A stretch of DNA of 39,148 bases from Pontibacter sp. E15-1. Its GTDB lineage: Bacteria; Bacteroidota; Bacteroidia; Cytophagales; Hymenobacteraceae. This document shows, in pieces, positions 25,640-34,150 of the stretch. The notes beneath the pieces are model-generated. The model was not told the DNA's origin and did no database searches. It saw nothing but the letters and a program-made list of their open reading frames with translations. Both the position numbers and the translations under genes were made by a program. The DNA is taken from the NCBI RefSeq assembly GCF_022601975.1, contig NZ_JAKVIR010000041.1, positions 1-39,148 of the forward strand. Reading direction: 5' to 3'. Each line of letters begins with the position of its first letter. Positions within the stretch are counted from its first letter, which is position 1.

Positions 25640-27358
25640 ATGAGGAATTTCAGGTTATACTTAGTAAGCTTATTAATAATACTGTCGTGTTGCAGCAAGC
25701 CTACACGGGCCCCGGAAGAGGTGCGTGTACGACTGGCAGTAGACCCGGAAACCTTAAGCCCGGTCAGCTACAGCGATGTGGGGGCTCTGCAGATAGTCAA
25801 CTTGCTGTTTCAGAGCCTTTTGGTCGCAGACCTGGCGGACAATCAGGTGAAGCCTTGCCTGGCAGCAGCGATGCCGCAGGTAGAGCGCCAGGATTCGGTG
25901 ACACTCTTTACCTACCAGATCAGGGAGGAAGCTTCCTGGGCTGATGGTTCGCCGGTAACAGCGGCAGACGTTGCCTTTACCCTGAAGGTATTGAAGGCCC
26001 CGTTGTTGAACAACGAGTTCCTGAAGCCTCAGGTGCAGTTTATACAGGACATCCGGGTAGATGTCACTGCTCCCAAGCGATTCACGCTGGTGTGCAAGGG
26101 CTATGCTCCGGAGATGGAATTGCTGACAGGAGATTTTTTCATACTCCCAGCGCACCTTTTCGATCCTGATGCTTTGCTGCTACCGATTGAGGTAGCAGCA
26201 CTTAACGAAAGCTTTTCCGAGCTTGAAAACAACGGGAACCTGATCGCATTTGCCGACAGATTCAACTCCCAGGAGTATGGGCATAGCACGCAGATGCTGC
26301 AAGGTAGCGGCGGGTATGTGCTGGAACGCTGGGAAAGTGGCCGCTACCTGACGCTAAAGCGAAAAAGCAACTGGTGGGGAAACGAGTTGCCAGACGCACC
26401 TTATGTGGCTGTGCATCCGGAACGCATCAGCTTTCAGGTTATCCCGGATAACACCACGGCTATACTTGCCCTCAGAAGCAGGCAGCTGGATGTATTGGGG
26501 GACATAGCAGCTACTGAGTTCGACCGCATGCGGCAGGACAGTGCCTTCAAGAAAGACTATGCCCTGTTTGCGCCGGATACCTACGAGTTTATTTATGCCG
26601 GTATCAATTCGCGACATGCAAAGTTTGCGGACAAGCGTACCCGCCAGGCCATCGTGCATTTGCTGGATATCGAAAACATCATAGCGGCTTCGCAGCAAAG
26701 CTATGCCACCCCAACCGTTGGCCCTGTCCCCCCTACCCTCACCGCGTATTACAACGATCAGCTCAGGCCCTATACCTATAATGTCGAAAAGGCGAAAGCG
26801 CTGCTTGCTGCGGCCGGCTGGGAGCAAGAACAGGACGGCTGGGTTCAAATCATAAACGGAAGCCGGGAACAGCTGACCATCGAGATAAACTATCGGGCGG
26901 GCAACAGCAGTTACGAGAACGCCGCCCTTATCTTTCAGCAGAGCGCGGCTGAACTGGGGATACCGGTGCAGCTGCAGGCAATGGAGAACAGTCTGCTCAG
27001 CCAGAAACTCAAAGCGCATACCTACGACATGTTCTTCCGGTCTATCTCTGGCAACCCGTTTGTCCTGAATTTCAGGCCGCTGCTGCACACGAGCCACGCC
27101 GAAACCGGGGGAATGAACGTAAGCGGGTTTGGAACGGAAGAAAGCGATAACATCCTGGACGCAATCAATAAAGCAACCACACCCGAGGTGAAGGCCAAAC
27201 TTCTAAAGCGTTTGCAGGAGATACTGCACGAGGAGGCCGCTTTTGTATCGCTGTTCTACCTAAAGGATAGGCTTGCCGTGCATAAACGGTTTGGCAACCT
27301 CAAAATATCCGGGCTGAAGCCAAACTACGATGTGAGCGCCTTCACCCTCAAAGAATAA
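25640..27358 (+). CDS. Oligopeptide/dipeptide ABC transporter substrate-binding lipoprotein
   Basis: The protein has about 572 residues and belongs to the SBP_bac_5 family (OppA/DppA type). It opens with a lipoprotein signal (MRNFRLYLVSLLIILSCC, lipobox ILSC). The fold is recognisable from LAVDPETLSPVSYSDVGALQIVNLLFQSL, TYQIREEASWADGSPVTAADVAFTLK (the family signature region, about residues 95-120) and YAGINSRHAKFADKRTRQAIVHLLD. It would capture peptides or similar cargo in the periplasm and deliver them to the two permeases that follow 8 bp later. The ATG at 25640 is chosen because it starts the signal peptide. Ligand specificity cannot be read from sequence; the adjacent small peptide is one possibility. 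Confidence 0.9.
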   Translation: MRNFRLYLVSLLIILSCCSKPTRAPEEVRVRLAVDPETLSPVSYSDVGALQIVNLLFQSLLVADLADNQVKPCLAAAMPQVERQDSVTLFTYQIREEASWADGSPVTAADVAFTLKVLKAPLLNNEFLKPQVQFIQDIRVDVTAPKRFTLVCKGYAPEMELLTGDFFILPAHLFDPDALLLPIEVAALNESFSELENNGNLIAFADRFNSQEYGHSTQMLQGSGGYVLERWESGRYLTLKRKSNWWGNELPDAPYVAVHPERISFQVIPDNTTAILALRSRQLDVLGDIAATEFDRMRQDSAFKKDYALFAPDTYEFIYAGINSRHAKFADKRTRQAIVHLLDIENIIAASQQSYATPTVGPVPPTLTAYYNDQLRPYTYNVEKAKALLAAAGWEQEQDGWVQIINGSREQLTIEINYRAGNSSYENAALIFQQSAAELGIPVQLQAMENSLLSQKLKAHTYDMFFRSISGNPFVLNFRPLLHTSHAETGGMNVSGFGTEESDNILDAINKATTPEVKAKLLKRLQEILHEEAAFVSLFYLKDRLAVHKRFGNLKISGLKPNYDVSAFTLKE

Positions 27359-27366
27359 CTCCCGGC

Positions 27367-28512
27367 ATGTGGCCTTTTCTGCTTAAGCGACTTCTACTGG
27401 CGATTCCTGCGCTATGGGCTCTGGCCACAGCGGTGTTTCTGCTGAGCAGGATGCTACCCGGCACTTTTGCCTCCGAGCGCTTGCTTCAGAACAACGCTCC
27501 CGGTTACTATAGCAAAGGAACTGAGGCAGACAAGCAGGCAGCCTATACATTATATATGAAAAGGACAGGGCTAGACCTGCCCTTGTTCTATTTAAGTGTT
27601 GCACCTGCCAACGGTCTTCCTGCGGCTCAAAACAAACTGCCTGCGGAAAGTAGCCAAATACAGGATCGTCAGCGATCTTTTGCTTACCTCACTCCATCGG
27701 TCAGCTGGCATGGCAGCCAAAACCAGTATCACCAGTGGCTGGTGGGGGCGCTGCACGGCAACCTTGGGGAATCGTACAGAACCAGTAGGCCCGTAACTGA
27801 AAGTTTGCTCGAGGCAATCGGGAACACCTTCTGGCTGCTGCTCATCAGTATGGTGCTCACCTTTGCCTTGGCGTTGGAATTGAGTATCCAGATGATCCGG
27901 AAGAAGGGAAAATGGCTGCGGAGAGCGTTGCTGCCGTTTTTGTTTATCACCGACAGTGTGCCGTCTTTTGTGCTTGCCCTGCTGTTACTGGTATTCCTCG
28001 CCAATCCCGATTTTTTGCAGTTGTTTCCGGTGTACGGTATGGGGTATTATACCCCCGATCAGCTAACCGCCTGGCAGGAGATGGTCCAGCGAGCCTACTA
28101 CATGGCCTTGCCAATGCTGTGCCTGGTGCTGTTTAATCTTCCTTACCTAACCAACCAGGTATACGCCTCGCTTCATACGGCAATGCAGGCGGACTTTGCA
28201 CGCACGGCCAGGGCGAAAGGGCTAGGCGAATCGGCCGTTGTCCGTGGCCACGCCCTCCGCAACGCACTGCTGCCCATCATCACCATTGTGTCTGATTTTA
28301 TACCTGCCCTGGTTACGGGCACCTTTATCGTAGAGACTATTTTTGCAGTGCCCGGTATTGGGCGCATGCTTATAGAGGCCGTGCTTTCGCGCGACTACCC
28401 GGTGCTGACCGGCATCGTGCTGCTGATCGCCGCTTTCCGGATTGTGGCTTTCGTGATGGCCGATATCGCCTATGCCTGGGCTGACCCGCGCATCAGACAA
28501 CAGACGCAATGA
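27367..28512 (+). CDS. Peptide ABC transporter permease (DppB/OppB type)
   Basis: This 381-residue inner-membrane permease has an N-terminal helix (LLLAIPALWALATAVFLLSRMLPG), several further helices and the conserved cytoplasmic loop ARTARAKGLGESAVVRGHALRNALLPI that contacts the ATPase. It is longer than the usual 310-340 residues. The extra length lies in the periplasmic loop after helix 1 (roughly residues 55-125), before the standard WLVGALHGNLGESYRTSRPV. Its stop overlaps the next gene's start by 4 bp (ATGA), showing coupling. No ATP-binding subunit is encoded in this operon, so the transporter must borrow one from elsewhere. Confidence 0.92.
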   Translation: MWPFLLKRLLLAIPALWALATAVFLLSRMLPGTFASERLLQNNAPGYYSKGTEADKQAAYTLYMKRTGLDLPLFYLSVAPANGLPAAQNKLPAESSQIQDRQRSFAYLTPSVSWHGSQNQYHQWLVGALHGNLGESYRTSRPVTESLLEAIGNTFWLLLISMVLTFALALELSIQMIRKKGKWLRRALLPFLFITDSVPSFVLALLLLVFLANPDFLQLFPVYGMGYYTPDQLTAWQEMVQRAYYMALPMLCLVLFNLPYLTNQVYASLHTAMQADFARTARAKGLGESAVVRGHALRNALLPIITIVSDFIPALVTGTFIVETIFAVPGIGRMLIEAVLSRDYPVLTGIVLLIAAFRIVAFVMADIAYAWADPRIRQQTQ

Positions 28513-29594
28513 GGCAGCTGCGAAAAGATATCCAGATACTGTGGGCGGAAAACCTGATATTCAGGGGCGCGGCGTCTTTTCTATGCCTCTTGCTGCTGCT
28601 TGCGCTGCTATTACCCTGGCTCCCGCTGGCCTATACCCCCAACCAGCTCGACCTGGCACACCTATACCAGGCACCTTTTTCGAAACCATTCTCAGTCCAA
28701 TCGCATTACCTGGGCACCGACGGACTAGGAAGGGACGTGCTGGCCAACGTCCTGCATGGCATCCGCACAGCCTTTTTCATCAGTGTGCCCGTTATGGTGC
28801 TCGCTACGCTGCTTGGGTTGGCGCTGGGCATGGTGGCTGGTTTTTTCGGGGACACTGGCCTTTCCCTGCGCCGCAGAGGTATGCTGGTGCTGGTTTTCGG
28901 TATGGCAAGTATGAGTTACTATGGGGTCTATCTGCCCCTTCAATTAGCAGTCGCCGATCAGGGTGCCGGAAAAATAGCCGCCAGTATGGGTATGGGTATA
29001 GCACTGCCCATGTTACTTTCAGCGGTTTTGGCAATTCTTAGTAAGCGGGTTCAATTTCTTCGGGAAAGCGTAGCCATACCCCTTGACCAACTGGTGCTGC
29101 GCCTGACGGAGACGATGTCTACTATTCCTAGGTTTGTGCTCATACTGGTGCTGGCTTCCTTTACGCCGCCCTCGGTCCCACTCCTGTCCCTGATCATCGT
29201 CCTGACCCTTTGGACGAACACAGCCCGCCTGGCACGAGCTGAGCTTATGCGTATTAAGCAACTTCCTTACTTTGAGGCAGCAAGAAGTATTGGCTTGAAT
29301 TCATGGCAGCTGATGTGGCGGCAGGCTGCCCCTAACCTGCTGGGCCCCGTACTGGTCGCGTTTACGTTTGGGCTTGGCAGCTTGCTAGCCCTCGAATCTA
29401 CCTTATCCTTTTTTAATATCGGCGTGCCTTCTGACCTCGTTAGCTGGGGCAGAACCATTGCAAGCATCCGGGCAAACACCGGGGCCTGGTGGCTCGTTGC
29501 CTTCCCCGGTGCACTCCTGACCCTCACAATTCTGGCACTTTATACCTGTAGCCACTATTTAAATAAAATAATCAGCAAAAAAAACGCTGCCTAA
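28509..29594 (+). CDS. Peptide ABC transporter permease (DppC/OppC type)
   Basis: This 361-residue partner permease shows the DppC-type N-terminal segment, and the conserved YLGTDGLGRDVLANVLHGIRTAFFISV precedes the membrane core. The ATPase-docking loop FEAARSIGLNSWQLMWRQAAPN lies near residue 255. A stretch at about residues 120-180 is longer than in many homologues. With the preceding permease it forms the membrane channel of a peptide importer. The operon ends here: a hairpin follows 13 bp after the stop, and no DppD/DppF ATPase genes appear in the window. Confidence 0.92.
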   Translation: MRQLRKDIQILWAENLIFRGAASFLCLLLLLALLLPWLPLAYTPNQLDLAHLYQAPFSKPFSVQSHYLGTDGLGRDVLANVLHGIRTAFFISVPVMVLATLLGLALGMVAGFFGDTGLSLRRRGMLVLVFGMASMSYYGVYLPLQLAVADQGAGKIAASMGMGIALPMLLSAVLAILSKRVQFLRESVAIPLDQLVLRLTETMSTIPRFVLILVLASFTPPSVPLLSLIIVLTLWTNTARLARAELMRIKQLPYFEAARSIGLNSWQLMWRQAAPNLLGPVLVAFTFGLGSLLALESTLSFFNIGVPSDLVSWGRTIASIRANTGAWWLVAFPGALLTLTILALYTCSHYLNKIISKKNAA

Positions 29595-29606
29595 AATGTT
29601 ACTTTT

Positions 29607-29641
29607 GGCGTTTTTCCGAACAGAAATTTAAAACGCCTTTT
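29607..29641 (+). terminator. Terminator after the peptide importer operon
   Basis: An 8-bp stem (GGCGTTTT at 29607-29614 with AAAACGCC at 29630-29637) has a 15-nt loop and is followed by TTTT. It lies directly behind the last permease gene. Confidence 0.6.
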
Positions 29642-29812
29642 GCCTGAGGGCATCAATACCATGTGATTCTCATAACATTGGCTGCACTTACAGTTTATAA
29701 TGCAAGAAAGTCTTGATAATTATTCATGTTACCTGCACTTGCGAATATTCCTGTTCTTTTAAAGCAGACCTCTGTAAAATTGTTACGTGTTAAAAAATAA
29801 GCTCCTCGACAT

Positions 29813-30079
29813 ATGAACGTAACGTTTACTGCATCGCCCCAGAAAACAGTTGGAAATTGCTACAAAAGCACCTGCCTCTCTGCTATCGCCACGCTTCGAG
29901 CGGGCACTCAGGAAGAGGAACTGGTAGGATACGCTACCATTGATGGCCATATGGTGCACCATGTGGAAGTGGCAAGCGCGGTAAACAATGGAGCAGGCAT
30001 CTTCATCGGCGACTACTTTGTGGGCTTCGCCGACAATGGGCATGCCATCAGCCTTACAGCGCCCTTTATTCGCTACTAA
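29813..30079 (+). CDS. Small protein of unknown function
   Basis: This 88-residue protein has no signal peptide, membrane helix or recognisable motif. It has alternating short beta-like segments (LVGYATIDGHMVHHVEVASAV, IFIGDYFVGFADNGHAISL) and two cysteines near the start (NCYKSTC). Base and codon use resemble the GC-rich neighbours, which supports a real gene. It stands alone: the importer operon is terminated upstream, and a strong hairpin lies about 100 bp downstream. TAAAATTG, 37 nt upstream of the ATG (29774-29781), is an imperfect -7 element. Confidence 0.45.
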   Translation: MNVTFTASPQKTVGNCYKSTCLSAIATLRAGTQEEELVGYATIDGHMVHHVEVASAVNNGAGIFIGDYFVGFADNGHAISLTAPFIRY

Positions 30080-30176
30080 AAATTAGCATTTATACATGCA
30101 GCGCCCCTCATACGGCTGCACTAAAACATTTGGTTAAAAATTATTTGTTGGTTGTTTGTGTTTAGATTAGGCAATT

Positions 30177-30202
30177 AGCCCTGTAGTCCCCCCTACAGGG
30201 CT
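30177..30202 (+). terminator. Intrinsic terminator downstream of the small unknown gene
   Basis: A perfect 10-bp stem (AGCCCTGTAG at 30177-30186 with CTACAGGGCT at 30193-30202) has a C-rich 6-nt loop and is followed by ATTGTTTTTATAGG. It is a plus-strand terminator, about 100 bp behind the stop codon. Confidence 0.7.
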
Positions 30203-30454
30203 ATTGTTTTTATAGGCTCCCAGCATCTTTAGAGATCAGCCTTTGCTTATTGCCTCACATTGCGTTAACCCGATATTGCTTTTCAACCAGCCGATGTCCT
30301 TTAACCCTCTCTCAGCGGAAGTATTTAATAGACTCCGTTTTGGGATATGTTATTTGATGTAATACCTGAGAGCATTCATACCCATCGCCCTTTACCATAC
30401 ACACAAGAGGCCGTTATCAGAGAAAGCCTCTGGCGCCACAGGTATAAACAGCAT

Positions 30455-30491
30455 AAAGCGACTGGCAAACACCGTATTTACCAGTCGCTTT
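30455..30491 (-). terminator. Hairpin after the YceI gene
   Basis: An 11-bp stem (AAAGCGACTGG at 30455-30465 with CCAGTCGCTTT at 30481-30491) has a 15-nt loop, 20 bp past the minus-strand YceI stop. The T-tract is weak in both directions, so termination is likely but not certain. Confidence 0.5.
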
Positions 30492-30510
30492 GCGCTACAA
30501 GGCAACAGGC

Positions 30511-31047
30511 TTAGGCTTGTTTTACCAACTGTATTTCAGCGTGCAGTTTAATTTCATCGCTCACCACCACGCTGCCCGCCTCCGTCACGGCGTTCCAGGT
30601 CAGGCCGAAGTCTTTGCGGCTGATCTTGCCCGACACAGTGAAGCCGGCTTTCGTCTGGCCATACGGGTCTACCACAATGCCACCGAATTCAACATTCAGC
30701 GTAACAGGCTTGGTTATATCCCTGATGGTGAGGTCGCCATGCAGTTTGAAATCCTCTCCCCCTACGTTCTCATACTTGGTGCCTACAAACCGAATCTCAC
30801 TGTGCTGCTCCGCATCAAAAAAGTCCGGCGATTTCAGGTGCGTGTCACGCTGCTCGTTGTTGGTGCTGATGGAGTTCACGTCTGTGGTAAACACGATGTC
30901 ATGGGCTCCGCTGAAATTCTCATCGTCGGTCTCCGCCGTCACATGAAACGTGTTGAAATACCCGGTCACAGTCGTGATCATCAGGTGCTTTACTTTAAAC
31001 TGTACTTCGCTGTGCGTTGGGTCTACTACCCATTTTACATTTGCCAT
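30511..31047 (-). CDS. YceI family lipid/isoprenoid-binding protein
   Basis: This 178-residue protein belongs to the YceI family, whose members form a lipocalin-like beta barrel that binds polyisoprenoid or amide lipids. Family hallmarks are WVVDPTHSEVQFKVKHLMITTVTGYF at the start, the middle SPDFFDAEQHSEIRFVGTKYE, and GDLTIRDITKPVTLNVEFGG followed by GFTVSGKISRKDFGLTWN. No signal peptide is present when the ATG at 31047 is used, so this copy is probably cytoplasmic. A longer in-frame start upstream would cross the promoter and palindrome and is rejected. It is a single-gene unit with a candidate operator overlapping its promoter. Confidence 0.92.
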   Translation of the reverse strand: MANVKWVVDPTHSEVQFKVKHLMITTVTGYFNTFHVTAETDDENFSGAHDIVFTTDVNSISTNNEQRDTHLKSPDFFDAEQHSEIRFVGTKYENVGGEDFKLHGDLTIRDITKPVTLNVEFGGIVVDPYGQTKAGFTVSGKISRKDFGLTWNAVTEAGSVVVSDEIKLHAEIQLVKQA

Positions 31048-31098
31048 GCTATTCGCTTTTAAGGTTAGTAATCTGGTATGGAATGAAAATACGTTATA

Positions 31099-31126
31099 CA
31101 AACGTACATACATTTAATGTATATAC
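31099..31126 (-). promoter_or_regulatory. YceI promoter -7 element overlapped by a palindromic operator candidate
   Basis: On the minus strand, TACGTTTG (plus 31099-31106) matches TAnnTTTG. A 23-bp palindrome covers plus 31104-31126. It has perfect 7-bp arms around one central base (ATACATT-T-AATGTAT at 31108-31122), flanked by GTA/TAC after one mismatch. It fills the spacer between the -7 and the -33 position, where a repressor would block polymerase. The site resembles those of dimeric winged-helix (MarR-like) regulators, but no regulator gene is adjacent. Confidence 0.5.
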
Positions 31127-31693
31127 ATATAAAATATTTAAATTGTTCCGCCTTTCCCCTGCTCTACTTGCCTTTCTCGGATTCTTGGATGAAAGGTCGC
31201 GCTTGCAAAGGCTTTGTATTGCGCCAAATTAGCCTGCAGGGTAATAGGGTATGAAGTTTTGCGTATAACGTGAGTGCGGGAATTGGCGCGATGTTAATTT
31301 TCTTTATATCACTAATTTATACCCTTTTATCAGATCACAGCATCATGTTTCCCTTTTTGCGTGCTGCCAGCTATAGCTATAGGATTTATACATTCCTCAT
31401 TTCACTTCTGCCCCAAAGAGAAGCGCTACTATAGATACGGGCTCGCCCGACACCAAACAGTTCGCAGGAAAAGCAGTTTTGAAAAAACCATCCCTGGCAC
31501 GGATGGAAATAAAAATAGGTATACTTGATGCTGAATGTCCGTATTGATATTCTGAAAGCGCATCGCAATTTACCGGCAGCGCTAGCTGGCAATCTTTTCG
31601 GGGAGATTGGCAAGCAGGGAGACTCTGATACCCAAAGAACCATTACACATTCGAATGGTGTTGATTTCTTACGAACCTACTTTTACAACTACA
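31127..31693. other. Long intergenic region, no gene seen
   Basis: About 570 bp lie between the YceI control region and the next plus-strand gene. Open frames here (for example on the minus strand at 31386-31643) lack a good start and look random. An imperfect inverted repeat around GCGCCAAATT (near 31221) and AATTGGCGC (near 31281), and a CATTCGAATG palindrome (31648-31657), are the only structures noticed. Confidence 0.4.
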
Positions 31694-32107
31694 ATGGAAA
31701 AAACAGCAGACAAAATTGAGAACCCAACCCTCTTGCCTCACCCAATTGCCGTAGTGCCAAACGCCCTGCGCGAGGAAAGCGCTCTGTTTATCGGCCCCGT
31801 GTCCGACGGATTCTTTCAGGCCTCTCAGGACAAGCTGGAATCGCCGCCGCGTTGGGAACAGGGGAACTACAGCCTCACGGCTGGCAAATGGCCAAGCCCC
31901 ATCCCCAACCTCATCGACCTAACGCCTTATAATGGGTATGTGCTCGTGGTTATCGCCGCCGACTGGGACAAAGAAGTAATCAGCCAGGCCCGCATTGTGG
32001 GTGTGATGACGGCGATGGCCGGGGACGTGCTCACCAAGTTTGCCTATTCCACACTCCAGGAAAAAGAAGAGGAAATAGACGCCTATACCTCGGGCATCAG
32101 CAATTAA
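31694..32107 (+). CDS. Conserved-looking cytoplasmic protein of unknown function
   Basis: This 137-residue protein has no signal peptide. It has a Pro-rich N-terminal third (IENPTLLPHPIAVVPNALRE) and a compact C-terminal part containing YNGYVLVVIAADWDKEVISQARIVGV. The end is an acidic helix (LQEKEEEIDAYTSG). I recognise no family. The ATG at 31694 is preferred because the longer frame upstream runs through sequence without coding character. It is convergent with the ClC gene, 30 bp from its end, with no clear terminator between them. Confidence 0.55.
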   Translation: MEKTADKIENPTLLPHPIAVVPNALREESALFIGPVSDGFFQASQDKLESPPRWEQGNYSLTAGKWPSPIPNLIDLTPYNGYVLVVIAADWDKEVISQARIVGVMTAMAGDVLTKFAYSTLQEKEEEIDAYTSGISN

Positions 32108-32137
32108 CAGGCGCTGAGCAGGCAGGCCTTGCCGCAG

Positions 32138-33910
32138 CTAGAAAAACCGGTTCACGCGCGTCAGTTCGTTGCGGTACTGCGTCAGGAGCCTGCTTTTAGA
32201 GATAAAGCCTTTGAACTTGCCATTGCGCACCACCGGCAGCGACCACAGCTTGCTTTTGTCGAACTTGTCGAGGACTTCTGCGGCTGGTTCGTCTATCTCC
32301 ACGGTAAGGGTGGGCGGCTGCATCAGGTCGCGGGCTAAAACGGTATCGTAATTCGACACATCACCGAGCTGCTTGCGCATATCGTTCAGCCGAATCACCC
32401 CAACGAGCATCCCCTTTTGGTCCAGCACTTGCAGCACGTCCCGGTTCGCAGTAGAGAAGTGCTCTACCACCGTCCGGAGCGAGGCGTCTTCGTGCAGCGG
32501 CTGGAAGTTCCCCTTCTCCACAAGCTTGCTGATATCCAACTGGTTGAGCAGAATCCGGTCTACACGCAGGGCTTTGCTCAGTCCGGCAGGCTGCACCACG
32601 CTCTTGCTCAGGTTCTCGACATAGTATTTCAGGAAATACGACACGGCGCAGACCAGCATCAACGGTACAAAAAGCTGATAGCTCTGCGTGATCTCCGCAA
32701 CAAGGAATATGGCGGTGACGGGCGCGTTCATGATGCAGGCGAAAACGCTTGCCATACCCAGGAACATATACGTGGACGCGTTGAGATCATAAAAAGGAAA
32801 GATTAGCGAGGTTACTTTGTAAAAAAGGAAACCAAGCAATCCCCCCGTGATGATCGACGGGGCAAAGTAGCCCCCCTCCCCCCCGGAGTTCACACAGATG
32901 CCGGTGCTCAGGGGTTTCACCATTGTGATGAGAAAGAAAAAAAACAGGTTAAACCACGCAGAGTCAGACAGGGCCGAGAGCGGCGAGTTCACGATCAGGG
33001 AGCGCTCCTCAGAGTTGAGCAGCGCGTTGATGCTCACATACCCCTCGCCATACATGGGCGGCAGCAGGTAAATGATGCTGCCCAGCGCCACTCCGCCCAC
33101 CACAGCCCGAAAGTACGCGTTTTTGATTCTGGAAAAATACACCGAGCAGAAGCTGTAGGTCTTCAGCAGGTAACTTGACATGAGCATGCCCAGCACCCCC
33201 AGCAGGATGACCAGCGGAATCTGCTCATACACAAAGTCTGAGAGCGGCACCTCGAAGCGCAGGTGCTGCCCCATAATGAACTCATAGAGAATCTTCCCGG
33301 CGGCAGCGGCCACCAGCAGCGGAATCAGGAGGGTGGGCGTAAACTCAGGCAGGATCGTTTCGAGGGCAAAGATAAACCCGCCCATCGGGGCATTGTAGAC
33401 CGCCGAAATACCCGCCGCCACCCCGCACCCGATCAGGAGTGTGCGGAGGCGATAGCCCAGCCCCAGTACCCGCCCCACGTTGGAGCCCACAGCCGCCCCA
33501 CTGGAAATGATAGCTGCCTCCACACCGGAGCTGCCCCCAAAGCCAATGGTCAGGCCGGTGGTGATGAATTTTGAGTAGATTAGCCTGAACCTGATGATGG
33601 AGGCATTGTTCTCAATCGCGTCGATCACGTTGCGGGCCCCGTTGAAGAAGGCAGTTTGGGAGAATACGTTGCGGTTCAGGAACGTAACGAGCACGAAGCC
33701 GATCAGGGGCAGCAGGAAGTTGAGGAGACTTGGGGCAAAGTATACCGCGTACTGCTCAATGTAAAAGATGATGGTTTTGATGAGAATCGCTGAAAGCCCC
33801 ACAATCAGCCCCACCACTACGCTGAGCACAAAAGGCATGATGCGGTTATTGCTCTGCCTCCGGCGCCACCTGAAAAAAGCGAGTTGGTAACGGTTTAATT
33901 TGTGCTTCAT
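32138..33910 (-). CDS. ClC-type chloride channel/antiporter with C-terminal CBS domains
   Basis: The protein has 590 residues. The ClC membrane domain fills about residues 25-440, followed by a tandem CBS pair (about 465-585). The gating-glutamate segment reads GFGGSSGVEAAIISSGAAVGS with Glu131, where many homologues have GxEGP; the Gly-Pro after the glutamate is Ala-Ala here. The GxFxP-like motif is GGYFAPSIITGG, preceded by NSGGEGG. The CBS region includes VLQVLDQKGMLVGVIRLNDMRKQL and LPVVRNGKFKGFISKSRLL. It would move chloride, possibly with proton exchange, under nucleotide control through the CBS pair. It is a single gene, with 240 bp of non-coding DNA upstream. Confidence 0.92.
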   Translation of the reverse strand: MKHKLNRYQLAFFRWRRRQSNNRIMPFVLSVVVGLIVGLSAILIKTIIFYIEQYAVYFAPSLLNFLLPLIGFVLVTFLNRNVFSQTAFFNGARNVIDAIENNASIIRFRLIYSKFITTGLTIGFGGSSGVEAAIISSGAAVGSNVGRVLGLGYRLRTLLIGCGVAAGISAVYNAPMGGFIFALETILPEFTPTLLIPLLVAAAAGKILYEFIMGQHLRFEVPLSDFVYEQIPLVILLGVLGMLMSSYLLKTYSFCSVYFSRIKNAYFRAVVGGVALGSIIYLLPPMYGEGYVSINALLNSEERSLIVNSPLSALSDSAWFNLFFFFLITMVKPLSTGICVNSGGEGGYFAPSIITGGLLGFLFYKVTSLIFPFYDLNASTYMFLGMASVFACIMNAPVTAIFLVAEITQSYQLFVPLMLVCAVSYFLKYYVENLSKSVVQPAGLSKALRVDRILLNQLDISKLVEKGNFQPLHEDASLRTVVEHFSTANRDVLQVLDQKGMLVGVIRLNDMRKQLGDVSNYDTVLARDLMQPPTLTVEIDEPAAEVLDKFDKSKLWSLPVVRNGKFKGFISKSRLLTQYRNELTRVNRFF

Positions 33911-34150
33911 AACTGTGGAGTTGCCCTGCAGCGTAAGCTACGAAATTTGCATCGAAGCGAAACAAGAATTTACTGCTTCTTTGGACCATTATGTCCATAC
34001 CCTCCTTTATAGCCACTTTTTCGATACCCTGCCAAGCCTACTGATTGCCTAAGGCGCATGTATAAATTTTGTTTTGATCCGGTGCAATCGCGCGTGCTCC
34101 GAACAGTGCCTCCGTTTATGGAGTATACCCTTCAAGCAACTTAGCCTGAC

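Larger units (their letters stand above)
30080..30510. other. Intergenic region with two hairpins, no gene seen
   Basis: About 430 bp lie between the small unknown gene and the convergent YceI gene. Apart from the hairpins at 30177-30202 and 30455-30491, listed separately, I see no ORF with convincing start or coding bias, no RNA gene and no repeat. Confidence 0.5.

Noticed and set aside
31386..31643. An 85-codon minus-strand frame in the long intergenic region
   Set aside because: Composition and translation look random, with no start context and no neighbour on the same strand.
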